This document shows, piece by piece, positions 14,934 through 22,588 of a DNA stretch of 25,341 nucleotides (its first letter is position 1; each line of letters begins with the position of its first letter). The DNA is from PALSA-1355 sp035496575 (GTDB lineage Bacteria; Planctomycetota; Planctomycetia; Pirellulales; PALSA-1355), in NCBI GenBank assembly GCA_035496575.1, contig DATJEN010000145.1:1-25341 (forward strand), read 5' to 3'. The position numbers and the translations under genes are program-made. Below the pieces are notes generated by a model. That model saw only the letters and a program-made list of their open reading frames with translations, had not been told where the DNA came from and made no database searches.

Positions 14934-16118
14934 TCAGCCGATCGGTCCGTTTGCTGGTTTCGGCCGTTGCGAAGCCCGCTCCAGACGTTTGCGCAAGCGT
15001 TCTTTGATTGTCTTTGCGGCAGTGTCGAAGTCAAACTGTGCACCGTGAAGATGCTTCATATAATTCGCCGAGCTCATTTCGTTGTGATACCCCACAAGAG
15101 CTTCTGAAATCGCTTCGGGAGACACGAGAGCGTCATCGGAGGATATGGGCACATTGGTGACTTTGATTTGTGGCGCTAGTTCCTTGAAGGCTTGAATAGT
15201 CTGCTCGGTTGCTCGTCGATTTGCCTCCTTGAGCGGATCATTGATTTCTTTGTAGGTACGATCCAAATTCGTGTTCGCGTTATCCACAATTATCCCGGCC
15301 AGCTCACTGGCTAAGTCTGCCGCGCCTATCAAGTCTCCCAAAACTGGGGTTGCTCGGGCGACGGCACCTACAAACCCGTGAGCCTCTGCATTGTCCGCAA
15401 ACTCGATGACGGCCATCCCGGTACTTGCGATCGGGATTAGCCTTATTACGTTTCGTCCAACAAGCGAACGAATCCCCTTTGCCACCGTGCGCGAGACAAT
15501 CTTCTTTGAAGCTTTCGCAACAATTTGCCCGCCGGTTTCCGCTTCATGCCTCGCGAGCTTGCGAATCGCGTCGGTATCGCTATTTAGGCCGTGGTAGAAC
15601 TTCCGTGCAATACTCGCTGAGCCTTCGTGGAAGACCGCATCGTTCGCGGCGGTCGGGACTAGAACCATCTTGCCGACAAGCACTTTTGTTTTTTTCCCAT
15701 CAATTTCCACGATATGTTCAGTGGTGTGTAACAAATCATGGTGAAAGGTGGCGTCTTCGGGGAACGGAATTCCTGGATTCTGCTTCATCCATGCGATCTT
15801 TGCGTGACGTATGTCCGCGTTTCTATCAGCAGTCAAAATAACGGTAGCTGTCTTACCCGGCAGCTCAAACTCGTCCAATACTGGAAGCCCATCAATGTAT
15901 TGAATTTTGTCGATTATTCTACCATTCGCTTCAATGGGCCTTTTCAATGTGAACGTGCTCTTCCCCTTTACGCCAGCCCAAGTGCCTTTGTCATCAGATG
16001 GAAGATACCAATGGGACGGATTGCCGGGGTCAGGTTTTGTGACCGCCTTGGGATTCGCACCTTTTTGAGGTGAGTTCGCAGCCGACATCTCCGCACCCGC
16101 CGAGCCTCCGCTGGCCAA
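14934..16118 (-). CDS. HNH/EndoVII-like nuclease toxin, C-terminal piece of a frameshifted gene
   Basis: A 394-residue frame starting at TTG (16118), or alternatively ATG at 16088. After a Gly/Ala-rich linker, residues ~35-170 form a putative His-Me finger nuclease: ATFHHDLLH (H126, H127), then VGKMVLVP (LVP 153-155), N159, and H164-E-G166. This order (HH, LVP, N, HxG) matches the WHH/LHH/GHH group of HNH/EndoVII polymorphic toxins, but the spacing between HH and LVP is unusually long. About 215 further residues follow, with a hydrophobic stretch (about 223-280, e.g. VIRLIPIASTGMAVIEF) and a basic helical end. The target (DNA or RNA) is unknown. The open frame continues upstream of the TTG as GQFSTGWGAGGG, the natural continuation of the overlapping upstream frame, so this is probably not an independent gene. 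The immunity-like gene follows at 12 bases. Confidence 0.75.
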   Translation of the reverse strand: MASGGSAGAEMSAANSPQKGANPKAVTKPDPGNPSHWYLPSDDKGTWAGVKGKSTFTLKRPIEANGRIIDKIQYIDGLPVLDEFELPGKTATVILTADRNADIRHAKIAWMKQNPGIPFPEDATFHHDLLHTTEHIVEIDGKKTKVLVGKMVLVPTAANDAVFHEGSASIARKFYHGLNSDTDAIRKLARHEAETGGQIVAKASKKIVSRTVAKGIRSLVGRNVIRLIPIASTGMAVIEFADNAEAHGFVGAVARATPVLGDLIGAADLASELAGIIVDNANTNLDRTYKEINDPLKEANRRATEQTIQAFKELAPQIKVTNVPISSDDALVSPEAISEALVGYHNEMSSANYMKHLHGAQFDFDTAAKTIKERLRKRLERASQRPKPANGPIG

Positions 16119-16560
16119 GCCGCCTCCCGCACCCCAGCCCGTTGAGAACTGTCCCCCGGTTCTCCGGATTGCCGCCGCGCGGGTGCTTGCTGGGATCGAA
16201 GCTGCGATTTGTCAACGTCTCGGCGAATCGTTCCGCGCGTGCCCAGGCTTCGTCGATCTCGGCTTCACGTAGCTTGATGGCGCTCAGCTTGGTCTCACAA
16301 TCGCCCGAGATTTGCGCCGCCCATTCCAAAAGCTCACGTTCATGATGGGCATCTGCCTCGGACTTCGGTCGCCCGGCTCCGCACCGCGGTGCGTCGTAAG
16401 CGGCTTGCTCTGCAACCAATTCACTTGATCGCACAGGTCGCACAATCTTGGGAATGGAATTGCCCAAAATCGCCTGCGCGAAGAGCCAGGCTTCGCTCGG
16501 CGGCTCCTCGTTCGTTTTCGCCTCCATCATCTCGGGGAATTTAGGCGGCCAAATGCGCAT
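16030..16560 (-). CDS. N-terminal piece of the frameshifted toxin gene
   Basis: A 176-residue frame with an ATG at 16560 and GGAGG 4 bases upstream. Residues 1-135 look coding: MRIWPPKFPEMMEAKTNEE, a charged helical segment (HERELLEWAAQISGD, IDEAWARAERFAETL), then FDPSKHPRGGNPENRG. After that the frame turns to arginine/glycine/cysteine-rich sequence (GLGCGRRLGQRR) that looks like out-of-frame translation and stops at 16030. Removing one G from the G5 run at 16153-16157 joins NPENRG to QFSTGWGAGGG and on into the nuclease frame, giving one protein of 541 residues. The HPRGG...GQF linker is, from memory, common before toxin or phage-associated domains. The function of the N-terminal part is unknown; it may be a delivery or structural domain. 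No signal peptide is seen. Confidence 0.65.
   Translation of the reverse strand: MRIWPPKFPEMMEAKTNEEPPSEAWLFAQAILGNSIPKIVRPVRSSELVAEQAAYDAPRCGAGRPKSEADAHHERELLEWAAQISGDCETKLSAIKLREAEIDEAWARAERFAETLTNRSFDPSKHPRGGNPENRGTVLNGLGCGRRLGQRRLGGCGDVGCELTSKRCESQGGHKT
16153..16157 (-). other. Frameshift site in toxin gene (G5 run)
   Basis: On the minus strand the sequence reads AAC CGG GGG ACA in the upstream frame and ends in nonsense-like sequence. With one G less it reads AAC CGG GGA CAG TTC, i.e. N-R-G-Q-F. A +1 shift at this run fuses the 16560 frame with the 14934-16118 frame. It may be a sequencing/assembly error, a real mutation that disarms the toxin, or a slippage site used for expression control. 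Confidence 0.75.
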
Positions 16561-16564
16561 GAAA

Positions 16565-16569
16565 CCTCC
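16565..16569 (-). promoter_or_regulatory. Ribosome binding site GGAGG of the toxin gene
   Basis: On the minus strand GGAGG stands 4 bases before the ATG at 16560-16558. It is a strong site with a shorter than average spacing and shows that the upstream frame has a genuine translation start. Confidence 0.6.
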
Positions 16570-16642
16570 TGTTGCACCCAGTGCGCGCGCAGGCGCATCG
16601 GTGGCCGCAGCGAGTAAGAAAAGCCTGCGTAGGATGTGACCG

Positions 16643-16687
16643 CGTGAGCCTGGTTCCGATCAGAACCGAAGGAGTGGTACGCTCACG
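16643..16687. other. Nested hairpin between the DUF1501 array and the toxin gene
   Basis: CGTGAGC (16643-16649) pairs perfectly with GCTCACG (16681-16687). Inside, GGTTC (16652-16656) pairs with GAACC (16663-16667) over a six-base loop. It lies 83 bases upstream of the toxin start and 155 bases beyond the last DUF1501 stop on the minus strand. It could be the end structure of the DUF1501 transcript or part of the toxin leader. No T tract is present. Nothing else was recognised in the 16570-16841 gap. Confidence 0.4.
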
Positions 16688-16841
16688 ACGAAACAGACCT
16701 TAACAGATTGTCTGACGTCATCCAGCGCAAAAGTGAGCCACTTGAAAAATTGCGATGTGCCCCGCAGCCGCGATGGTCGCAACCGCGAATACGCTTATCA
16801 GCCAGCGCTCGCCGGAAAAAATCGGAAGAGATATCGGCAGC

Positions 16842-18329
16842 TTAGGCAATAATCTCCGCGATCGGCTGGCCGAAATCGATCGCCAGGCGCTTGCGACCGG
16901 GCACTTCCAAGCGGCGAGCGTCAATGCCCAACTGTTTGAGCACGGTGGCGTGAACGTCGGTGACATAGTGACGGTTTTCGACCGCGTGGAAGCCAAGCGC
17001 GTCGGTGGCGCCGTGGGCCACGCCCCCTTTCAGACCACCGCCGGCCATCACGACCGAAAAGGCAAACGGATGATGGTCGCGGCCGTCACTGCCTTGCGTG
17101 CCCGGCGTGCGGCCGAACTCCGAGCCCACAACAATCATCGTCTCGTCAAGCATGCCGCGCTGCTTAAGGTCCTTGACCAGGGCTGCGATTGGCCGATCCA
17201 CTTGCGCGCACAGCTTGCCATGATTGGATTTCAATCCGCCATGCGCATCCCAGGCGCCCGCGCCGCCGTTGCTGCCGTGAAAGATCTGCACGAAGCGAAC
17301 GCCTTGCTCGACCAACCGCCGGGCCACCAGGCACTGCCGCCCGAAGGTTTGTGTCTCTTTGCCGTCGAGGCCATACAGCTCGCGAATCGACTGCGTCTCC
17401 GACTCGCAATCGACCACCTGCGGCACGGCCATTTGCATCTTGAACGCCAGCTCGTACGACTTGATCCGCGCCCGCAGGGCCTCGTCCTGCGGATACTCGA
17501 CGCTCGCCAGCCGGTTCAGCCGGTCGAGCAGCTCAAACTCGGCACGCTGCTCCTCGCGAAACACGTCCTTGCCCGGCGAGGCAAATGGCAACGGATCCTT
17601 CGGGTCGACGCCCAGTTGCACGCCGTTGTGCTCCGGTCCGAGATAGTTCGCGCCGTGCGCGCCGATGCCACCGCAACAGTCGGCAATGGGAGTGCCCAGT
17701 ACGACGAAGCTCGGCAGATTGTCGGCCATCGCGCCCAGGCCATAGTGAATCCACGATCCGATCGTGGGGTGCGGCCCTTCGAGCACGTGGCGCCCGGTAT
17801 GAAATTGCAGTTGGGCGCCATGGTTGTTGTCGGTGGTCCACATCGATCGCACGATCGCCAGGTCGTCGGCGCAAGTGGCGAGTTGTGGCCACCAGTCGCT
17901 GATCTCCAGTCCGCTTTGCCCGCGTTTTTGAAACCCGACTTGCAGCGGAAACAACTTGTGGCGGATGTGCCCGTTGGCGTCATCGGGCACGACGATCCGC
18001 AGATTCTCGTGAATGAACGAGGCGGAGAGAACGTCCTTGTGCGGAGTGTGGCCGATTTCCTGGCCCGCGAACTCGTTCAGGGCGGGCTTGTAATCAAAAC
18101 TCTCCAGGTGGCTCATTCCGCCTACCAAGAAAATCCAAATCACATTTTTGGCGCGCGGCTGCAAGTGAGGGCGTCCATCCGGCGGTGACCACGCTTGCTC
18201 CGCGGCGCGACAGATGCCATCGCGCAGCAGCAAATCTCCCAGCGCCAGGCCCGTGAAGCCCATGCCCAAGTCGGCCAAGAACGCGCGACGGTGCGTGACT
18301 CGTGAATGTGCTGGCAGGTCGTGGTTCAT
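16842..18329 (-). CDS. DUF1501 domain-containing protein (first copy, last gene of array)
   Basis: A 495-residue protein of the DUF1501 family, which is distantly related to the alkaline phosphatase/sulfatase fold. The N-terminus has a twin-arginine-like motif (THRRAFLADLGMGFTGLALG), so export by Tat in a folded state is likely. Conserved blocks are VIWIFLVGGMSHLESFD, a histidine-rich HTGRHVLEG, SWIHYGLG, GAWDAHGG, SEFGRTPGTQG, GRDHHPFAFSVVMAGGG and the end block DVHATVLKQLGID. The ATG at 18329 is 13 bases after the stop of the PSCyt1/DUF1549/DUF1553 gene, with GGAGC as ribosome binding site. These proteins are abundant in planctomycetes. No reaction is established, and hydrolysis of a phosphate or sulfate ester is only a fold-based guess. 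Confidence 0.92.
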   Translation of the reverse strand: MNHDLPAHSRVTHRRAFLADLGMGFTGLALGDLLLRDGICRAAEQAWSPPDGRPHLQPRAKNVIWIFLVGGMSHLESFDYKPALNEFAGQEIGHTPHKDVLSASFIHENLRIVVPDDANGHIRHKLFPLQVGFQKRGQSGLEISDWWPQLATCADDLAIVRSMWTTDNNHGAQLQFHTGRHVLEGPHPTIGSWIHYGLGAMADNLPSFVVLGTPIADCCGGIGAHGANYLGPEHNGVQLGVDPKDPLPFASPGKDVFREEQRAEFELLDRLNRLASVEYPQDEALRARIKSYELAFKMQMAVPQVVDCESETQSIRELYGLDGKETQTFGRQCLVARRLVEQGVRFVQIFHGSNGGAGAWDAHGGLKSNHGKLCAQVDRPIAALVKDLKQRGMLDETMIVVGSEFGRTPGTQGSDGRDHHPFAFSVVMAGGGLKGGVAHGATDALGFHAVENRHYVTDVHATVLKQLGIDARRLEVPGRKRLAIDFGQPIAEIIA

Positions 18330-18342
18330 AAAATCGCTCCGA

Positions 18343-21129
18343 CTAGCGGACCGTCAGAAAATCGTTGTGGTTGAGCAGCACGTGGACTAGGTTCTCGCGC
18401 GCCCGAGTGTGCGGATCAGCGGCCGGAGCCAGCGAATTCTCCTCGCCGGAAGTGAAGCGCGTGAGCTTGTCCGGCGCAGCCAACTCCCGAGCTTGCGCGA
18501 CCAGGAAATCGAGAGCCGTTTTGCATTCGTCCTGTTTCGCGGGCCGGCACAGCAGTCGCTCGAACGCCGCATTCACGAACATCTCGTCGTTCTCCGCATG
18601 CGCGCCCAGACTATCCCGCAGAATGCCGGCTAACTTTCGCGACTGCGTGATCGTCAACGAGCTATTCACCATGGCCAGCGCTTGTTGCGGCACGATGGTC
18701 TCGCTGCGGCGGTAGCAATCGACCACGTTTGGCCGATCAAAGGCGTCCAGGAACGGCACCTTCTTTTCTTTGCTGCCGCGGAAGTACAAGCTGCGGCGGG
18801 TCGCGGCCAGCCCTTTGGATTCATCGAGCTCCGGGCCGCGCATCGAAAAATCCAAACTGTCGGCGACCGCCAACGTTGCATCGCGCACGGCCTCGGCCTC
18901 AAGCCGGTGCGGGTTCATCCGCCACAGATATTGATTCTCGGGATCTCGAGCGCGGTTCGACGCATCGATGCTCGTCGACTGCATGCGATAGGCCGCGCTG
19001 GTGACGATCATGCGGTGGATCGGCTTCATGCGCCAGCCCTGGTCCATCAGCTCCACGGCCAGCCAATCCAAGAGCGCGGGGTGCGTCGGCCGCTTCCCGT
19101 TCAATCCAAAATCGAAGACCGTGGGCACGAGCGGACTGCCAAAGTGCCGCATCCACATGTGATTGATGGCCACGCGGGCCGTCAGCGGGTTGTTGCGCGA
19201 GGCGATCCAACACGCAAGCGCCGCGCGGCGCCCCGTGCTCGTGGCAGGATATACGGGCGTGAAATGCGTGTAATTTTCTGGCGGTGCCGCGAGCGCTGCC
19301 TGGGCAGTTTCGCGGGCTTTGGTCGCTTCGGGCAGCTTCTTCATTAGTTCAGTGAGTTTCTTCTTCGAAGCATCATCCTTGTCACGTCGTACCTTTTCGA
19401 TTTGGGCGTCGACCTCCATAAGCTGAAACTTGGCTTGCTCCAGTCGCGCCGCGCGCTCGGCCCGAATGGCCTCAGCCTTAAGTTTCCCGGCTTCCGCCAC
19501 TGGAGGATTTGCGAACTCAGCCGCGTCCGCGGCGATTTTCGCGCGGATCTCTTCAACACCGTTCGACGCTGCCAGGTGAGCTTTCTCCGCTATTGCCAGC
19601 GCGCCTGCCGATTCAACGACCACGCGCCGAGCGTCGGGAGCTTGCTTACCCGCGTCATCAGTTTTTTCAACTGATCCCTGCGGCTGCGGCGATTGAGAGC
19701 CCGTTGTGGCAACCTTCTCAGTTGGGAGTGGTTCTCCCTGCGTGGCCTTCTTGAGGGCCTCATCAAATTCATCATTCGCCTTGGCGAGTGCTTGTTTGGC
19801 GGCCTTTAGCCTGGCCTCTGCCTCCAGTAGCACCTCTTGTTGCACGTAGCCGCGCAGTCCCGGATAGTACGTCGTCGCGGCAAGCGTTACCGGCGCGATC
19901 GCCAGCGCGTCGCCCCCCAGCGCTCGCGGCACGGCGGGCGCGAGCGGATGCTCTTTGTCCGGTTGAGCCTCGTTGCCGCGCACGAACAGAAACGTCGGCT
20001 TCTCCAGTTCAGAGTCGTACGCGCGCACCAGGCCGTCTTGCTTCGTGTCCGCCTGGCCGGGCAGCCGATCGGTGCGAATTCCATGCGGCTCGAAGAACGC
20101 GCGGAACTGGTAATACTCGCTCTGCAGAATCGGATCGTACATGTGATCGTGGCAACGGGCACAATTGAGCGTGATGCCCAAAAAGGCCTTGCCGGTGTGC
20201 TCGACGGTCGCCTCAAGCCACACGTTGCGGTTGTAGCGATACCAATTGCGGGCCAGAAATCCCGTGGCCCGCAGAGTCGATTCATCCTCGGGCGCGATTT
20301 CGTCGGCGGCCAGCATGGCCTCGATCATCTTGTCGTACGGCTGGTCTGTGTTGAGCGACTCCACGATCCAATCGCGCCACCGCCAAATGTGCGGCTGGCT
20401 TTCGCGGACCTCGGCGCCAAAGCCGTCCCAGTCGCTGTAGCGCCATACGTCCATCCAGTGCCGGCCCCAGCGCTCGCCGTATTGAGGGCTGGCCAACAAA
20501 CGGTCGACCACGCGCTCGTAGGCGTCGGGGGAGTTGTCCTCAACAAACGAACGCAGCTCGGCGGGAGTGGGCGGCAAACCGATGAGGTCGAAGGTCACGC
20601 GGCGCAGCAGCACGTTCTTCGCAGCCGGCTCAGCCGACGTCAGGCCCTGCCGCGCGTGCTCCGCTGACAAAAACCGATCGATCGGGCTCGACCAATCCGG
20701 CCGCACCACTGGTGGCAAAGGCGCTCGCTGGGGCAGCCGGAAGGCCCAATGATCGCGCGGGTCGGGCGGCAGGGGCTCGTCGGGCGCTTGTGCGCCTGCG
20801 CGGACCCAGGCCGCAAGCGTGGCGATTTCCGCTTCGCTCAGCGGTTTTGACTCAAGCGGCATCCGCTCGCCCAGCTCGCCGCGCACGGCCAGCAACAAGC
20901 GCGCTTGGTCGTCCGCCGGTTCCAATGCAGGCCCGCCATCTCCGCCGGCACGCATGAAGCTGACGTGGTCCAGCCGCAAGCCAGATTTCTGTCGCAGGCT
21001 GCCGTGGCAGCGATAACAATGCTGCCGCAGGATGGGCTTCACATCCGCTTCGTAGTCGACCGCCGCGAGCGGCCGCGCTTGCGAACCACTCAGCAAAACC
21101 GCCAGTAAGCACGCGGTCGAAAGTCGCAT
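18343..21129 (-). CDS. PSCyt1/DUF1549/DUF1553 (PSD1-type) cytochrome-like protein with coiled-coil insert
   Basis: A 928-residue exported protein; a signal peptide covers about residues 1-23 (MRLSTACLLAVLLSG, cleavage near PLAA). The PSCyt1 domain follows, with haem motif C38-Y-R-C41-H42. The DUF1549 domain starts near 145 (PIDRFLSAEH, FDLIGLPPTPAEL) and includes a second haem-like motif C321-A-R-C324-H325 followed by DHMYDPI. Residues ~428-650 are a charged, alanine-rich coiled coil interrupted by a Pro/Gln/Thr linker, with no haem motif. DUF1553 runs from ~655 to the end (RVAINHMWMRHFG, WRMKPIHRMIVTSAAYR, ESKGLAATRRSLY). An electron-transfer role in the periplasm is inferred from the haem motifs. 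The long coiled-coil insert is longer than in the partial paralogue at the right edge. It is 13 bases before the downstream DUF1501 gene. Confidence 0.93.
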   Translation of the reverse strand: MRLSTACLLAVLLSGSQARPLAAVDYEADVKPILRQHCYRCHGSLRQKSGLRLDHVSFMRAGGDGGPALEPADDQARLLLAVRGELGERMPLESKPLSEAEIATLAAWVRAGAQAPDEPLPPDPRDHWAFRLPQRAPLPPVVRPDWSSPIDRFLSAEHARQGLTSAEPAAKNVLLRRVTFDLIGLPPTPAELRSFVEDNSPDAYERVVDRLLASPQYGERWGRHWMDVWRYSDWDGFGAEVRESQPHIWRWRDWIVESLNTDQPYDKMIEAMLAADEIAPEDESTLRATGFLARNWYRYNRNVWLEATVEHTGKAFLGITLNCARCHDHMYDPILQSEYYQFRAFFEPHGIRTDRLPGQADTKQDGLVRAYDSELEKPTFLFVRGNEAQPDKEHPLAPAVPRALGGDALAIAPVTLAATTYYPGLRGYVQQEVLLEAEARLKAAKQALAKANDEFDEALKKATQGEPLPTEKVATTGSQSPQPQGSVEKTDDAGKQAPDARRVVVESAGALAIAEKAHLAASNGVEEIRAKIAADAAEFANPPVAEAGKLKAEAIRAERAARLEQAKFQLMEVDAQIEKVRRDKDDASKKKLTELMKKLPEATKARETAQAALAAPPENYTHFTPVYPATSTGRRAALACWIASRNNPLTARVAINHMWMRHFGSPLVPTVFDFGLNGKRPTHPALLDWLAVELMDQGWRMKPIHRMIVTSAAYRMQSTSIDASNRARDPENQYLWRMNPHRLEAEAVRDATLAVADSLDFSMRGPELDESKGLAATRRSLYFRGSKEKKVPFLDAFDRPNVVDCYRRSETIVPQQALAMVNSSLTITQSRKLAGILRDSLGAHAENDEMFVNAAFERLLCRPAKQDECKTALDFLVAQARELAAPDKLTRFTSGEENSLAPAADPHTRARENLVHVLLNHNDFLTVR

Positions 21130-21165
21130 GTCAGCCGTGGGTCCTGGCTGGTTGGAAGGGGGGCA

Positions 21166-21189
21166 CTCGGGCCCTGCAAGGCGCCCGAG
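21166..21189 (-). other. Stable hairpin in the only long gap of the DUF1501 array
   Basis: CTCGGGC (21166-21172) pairs perfectly with GCCCGAG (21183-21189), and inside it CCT pairs with AGG around a GCA loop with one bulged base. It lies in the 114-base gap after the DUF1501 stop at 21244 and before the next start at 21129. There is no T tract on the minus strand, so it may be an attenuator or mRNA-processing structure that separates two transcript parts. Confidence 0.45.
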
Positions 21190-21243
21190 CGATGGCTAGC
21201 CGCCGCGGTTCATGATAGTGACGGGCCAAACGGCATTCAACGT

Positions 21244-22575
21244 TCAGGCCAGCTCAGCCAACGGCGGATGTCCATCGGTCAAATACTGGGGACGCCCGGC
21301 CAAATCGGGGATAGTGGTTTGCAGCGGGTCGATTCCCAACGCGCGGTAGAGTGTCGCGTGCACTTCTTCGAAGTGGACGGGCCGATCCTTGACCTCGGCT
21401 GCATGGCGGTCGGTCGAGCCGATGACCTGCCCCGCGCGCAGTCCGCCGCCGGCCAACAGCGCGCACGACACGTTGGGCCAGTGATCGCGCCCGGCAGCAG
21501 CATTGATTTTTGGAGTACGTCCGAACTCGCCCCACACGATCACCGTGACGTCCTTGTCGAGGCCGCGGTTATATAGATCCTCGACCAGCGCGCTGGTCGC
21601 CTGGTCCAACAGCGGCAGCTCGCGCTTGGCTCCTGCAAAGTTCTGGCCGTGAAAGTCCCAGAAGCTGTAGCTGAGCGTGACTAGACGCACGCCCGCCTCG
21701 ACCAGCCGGCGGGCCATTAAAAACTGCTTCAGCAGCCGCGGCGCACCATCGCCCTGGTGTTGCTCGGTGCCAAAGCCGTAGCGCTCGCGCAAGGCGCGTG
21801 GTTCCCTTTCCAGGTCGAGCGCTTCGGCCAGGCGGCTCGAGGTCAGCACGCCGAATGCCTGCCGCTCGAATGCGTCCATGCCTTCCATGACGCCGCTGGA
21901 ATCGATGCGTCGATTCAAACGGTCGAAGGCGCGCACCAAAGTCTCGCGATCTGCCAGTCGCTCACTGCTGACGCCTTGCAGCACCAGGTCGTCCTTGCCA
22001 TCGCCGTTGGGTTGAAAGGGCGCATACGCCGGACCCAAATAGCCTGGCTTGCCCGAGTTGTAGGGAGTGTGCTGCATGCGCGGCGACAGCCCGACATAGG
22101 CTGGCATCGCCGGCGTGAGCGAACCTTGCAAGCGCGCCACGGCGGATCCGATTTCCGGCCAGCCGCCCGGTGGTTGACGGCGATGGCTGCGGCCCGTCAT
22201 GCATTGAAATGAATAATGGTCGCCGGTTGCGCCCACCAAGGAGCGGATCGCGATCAGGCGATGCATCATGCCGGCCAATCGCGGCATGTGCTCGCACATT
22301 TCGATCCCCGGCACGCTGGTGCCGATCGGCTTGAATTCGCCGCGGATCTCGGACGGCGCATCGGGCTTGAGATCGAACATATCCTGGTGGGGCGGGCCGC
22401 CAGGCAGATAGACCATGATCACCGATTTGTGCGATTGCTTGCCTTGCGCCGCTTCGGCGCGCAGCAGATCGGCCAGAGACAATCCGCCGAACGCCAGGCC
22501 ACCGATCTTCAGGAAGTTGCGCCGCGAAACGCGGTCGCAGAAGCGTGGGGCACAATGGCTCGCAATCGTCAGCAT
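21244..22575 (-). CDS. DUF1501 domain-containing protein (second copy)
   Basis: A 443-residue DUF1501 protein with a perfect Tat signal, SRRNFLKIGGLAFGGLSLADLL. Family blocks are MVYLPGGPPHQDMFDLKPD, HMPRLAGMMHRL, SFWDFHGQNF, VIVWGEFGRTPKIN, AAGRDHWPN, LLAGGG and HATLYRALGIDP. The ATG at 22575 was preferred to an upstream in-frame ATG at 22623: the longer version would overlap the previous gene, and a 13-base gap remains with the shorter start. Compared with its neighbour at 22589 it is shorter and clearly a different subgroup. It precedes the 114-base gap with a hairpin. Confidence 0.92.
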   Translation of the reverse strand: MLTIASHCAPRFCDRVSRRNFLKIGGLAFGGLSLADLLRAEAAQGKQSHKSVIMVYLPGGPPHQDMFDLKPDAPSEIRGEFKPIGTSVPGIEMCEHMPRLAGMMHRLIAIRSLVGATGDHYSFQCMTGRSHRRQPPGGWPEIGSAVARLQGSLTPAMPAYVGLSPRMQHTPYNSGKPGYLGPAYAPFQPNGDGKDDLVLQGVSSERLADRETLVRAFDRLNRRIDSSGVMEGMDAFERQAFGVLTSSRLAEALDLEREPRALRERYGFGTEQHQGDGAPRLLKQFLMARRLVEAGVRLVTLSYSFWDFHGQNFAGAKRELPLLDQATSALVEDLYNRGLDKDVTVIVWGEFGRTPKINAAAGRDHWPNVSCALLAGGGLRAGQVIGSTDRHAAEVKDRPVHFEEVHATLYRALGIDPLQTTIPDLAGRPQYLTDGHPPLAELA

Positions 22576-22588
22576 GCGGCACCTTGCG

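Noticed and set aside
16755..18188. 477-residue open frame on the plus strand
   Set aside because: Antisense to a DUF1501 gene with all family motifs; its composition (Arg/Leu/His/Ala) is that of a reverse-frame shadow.
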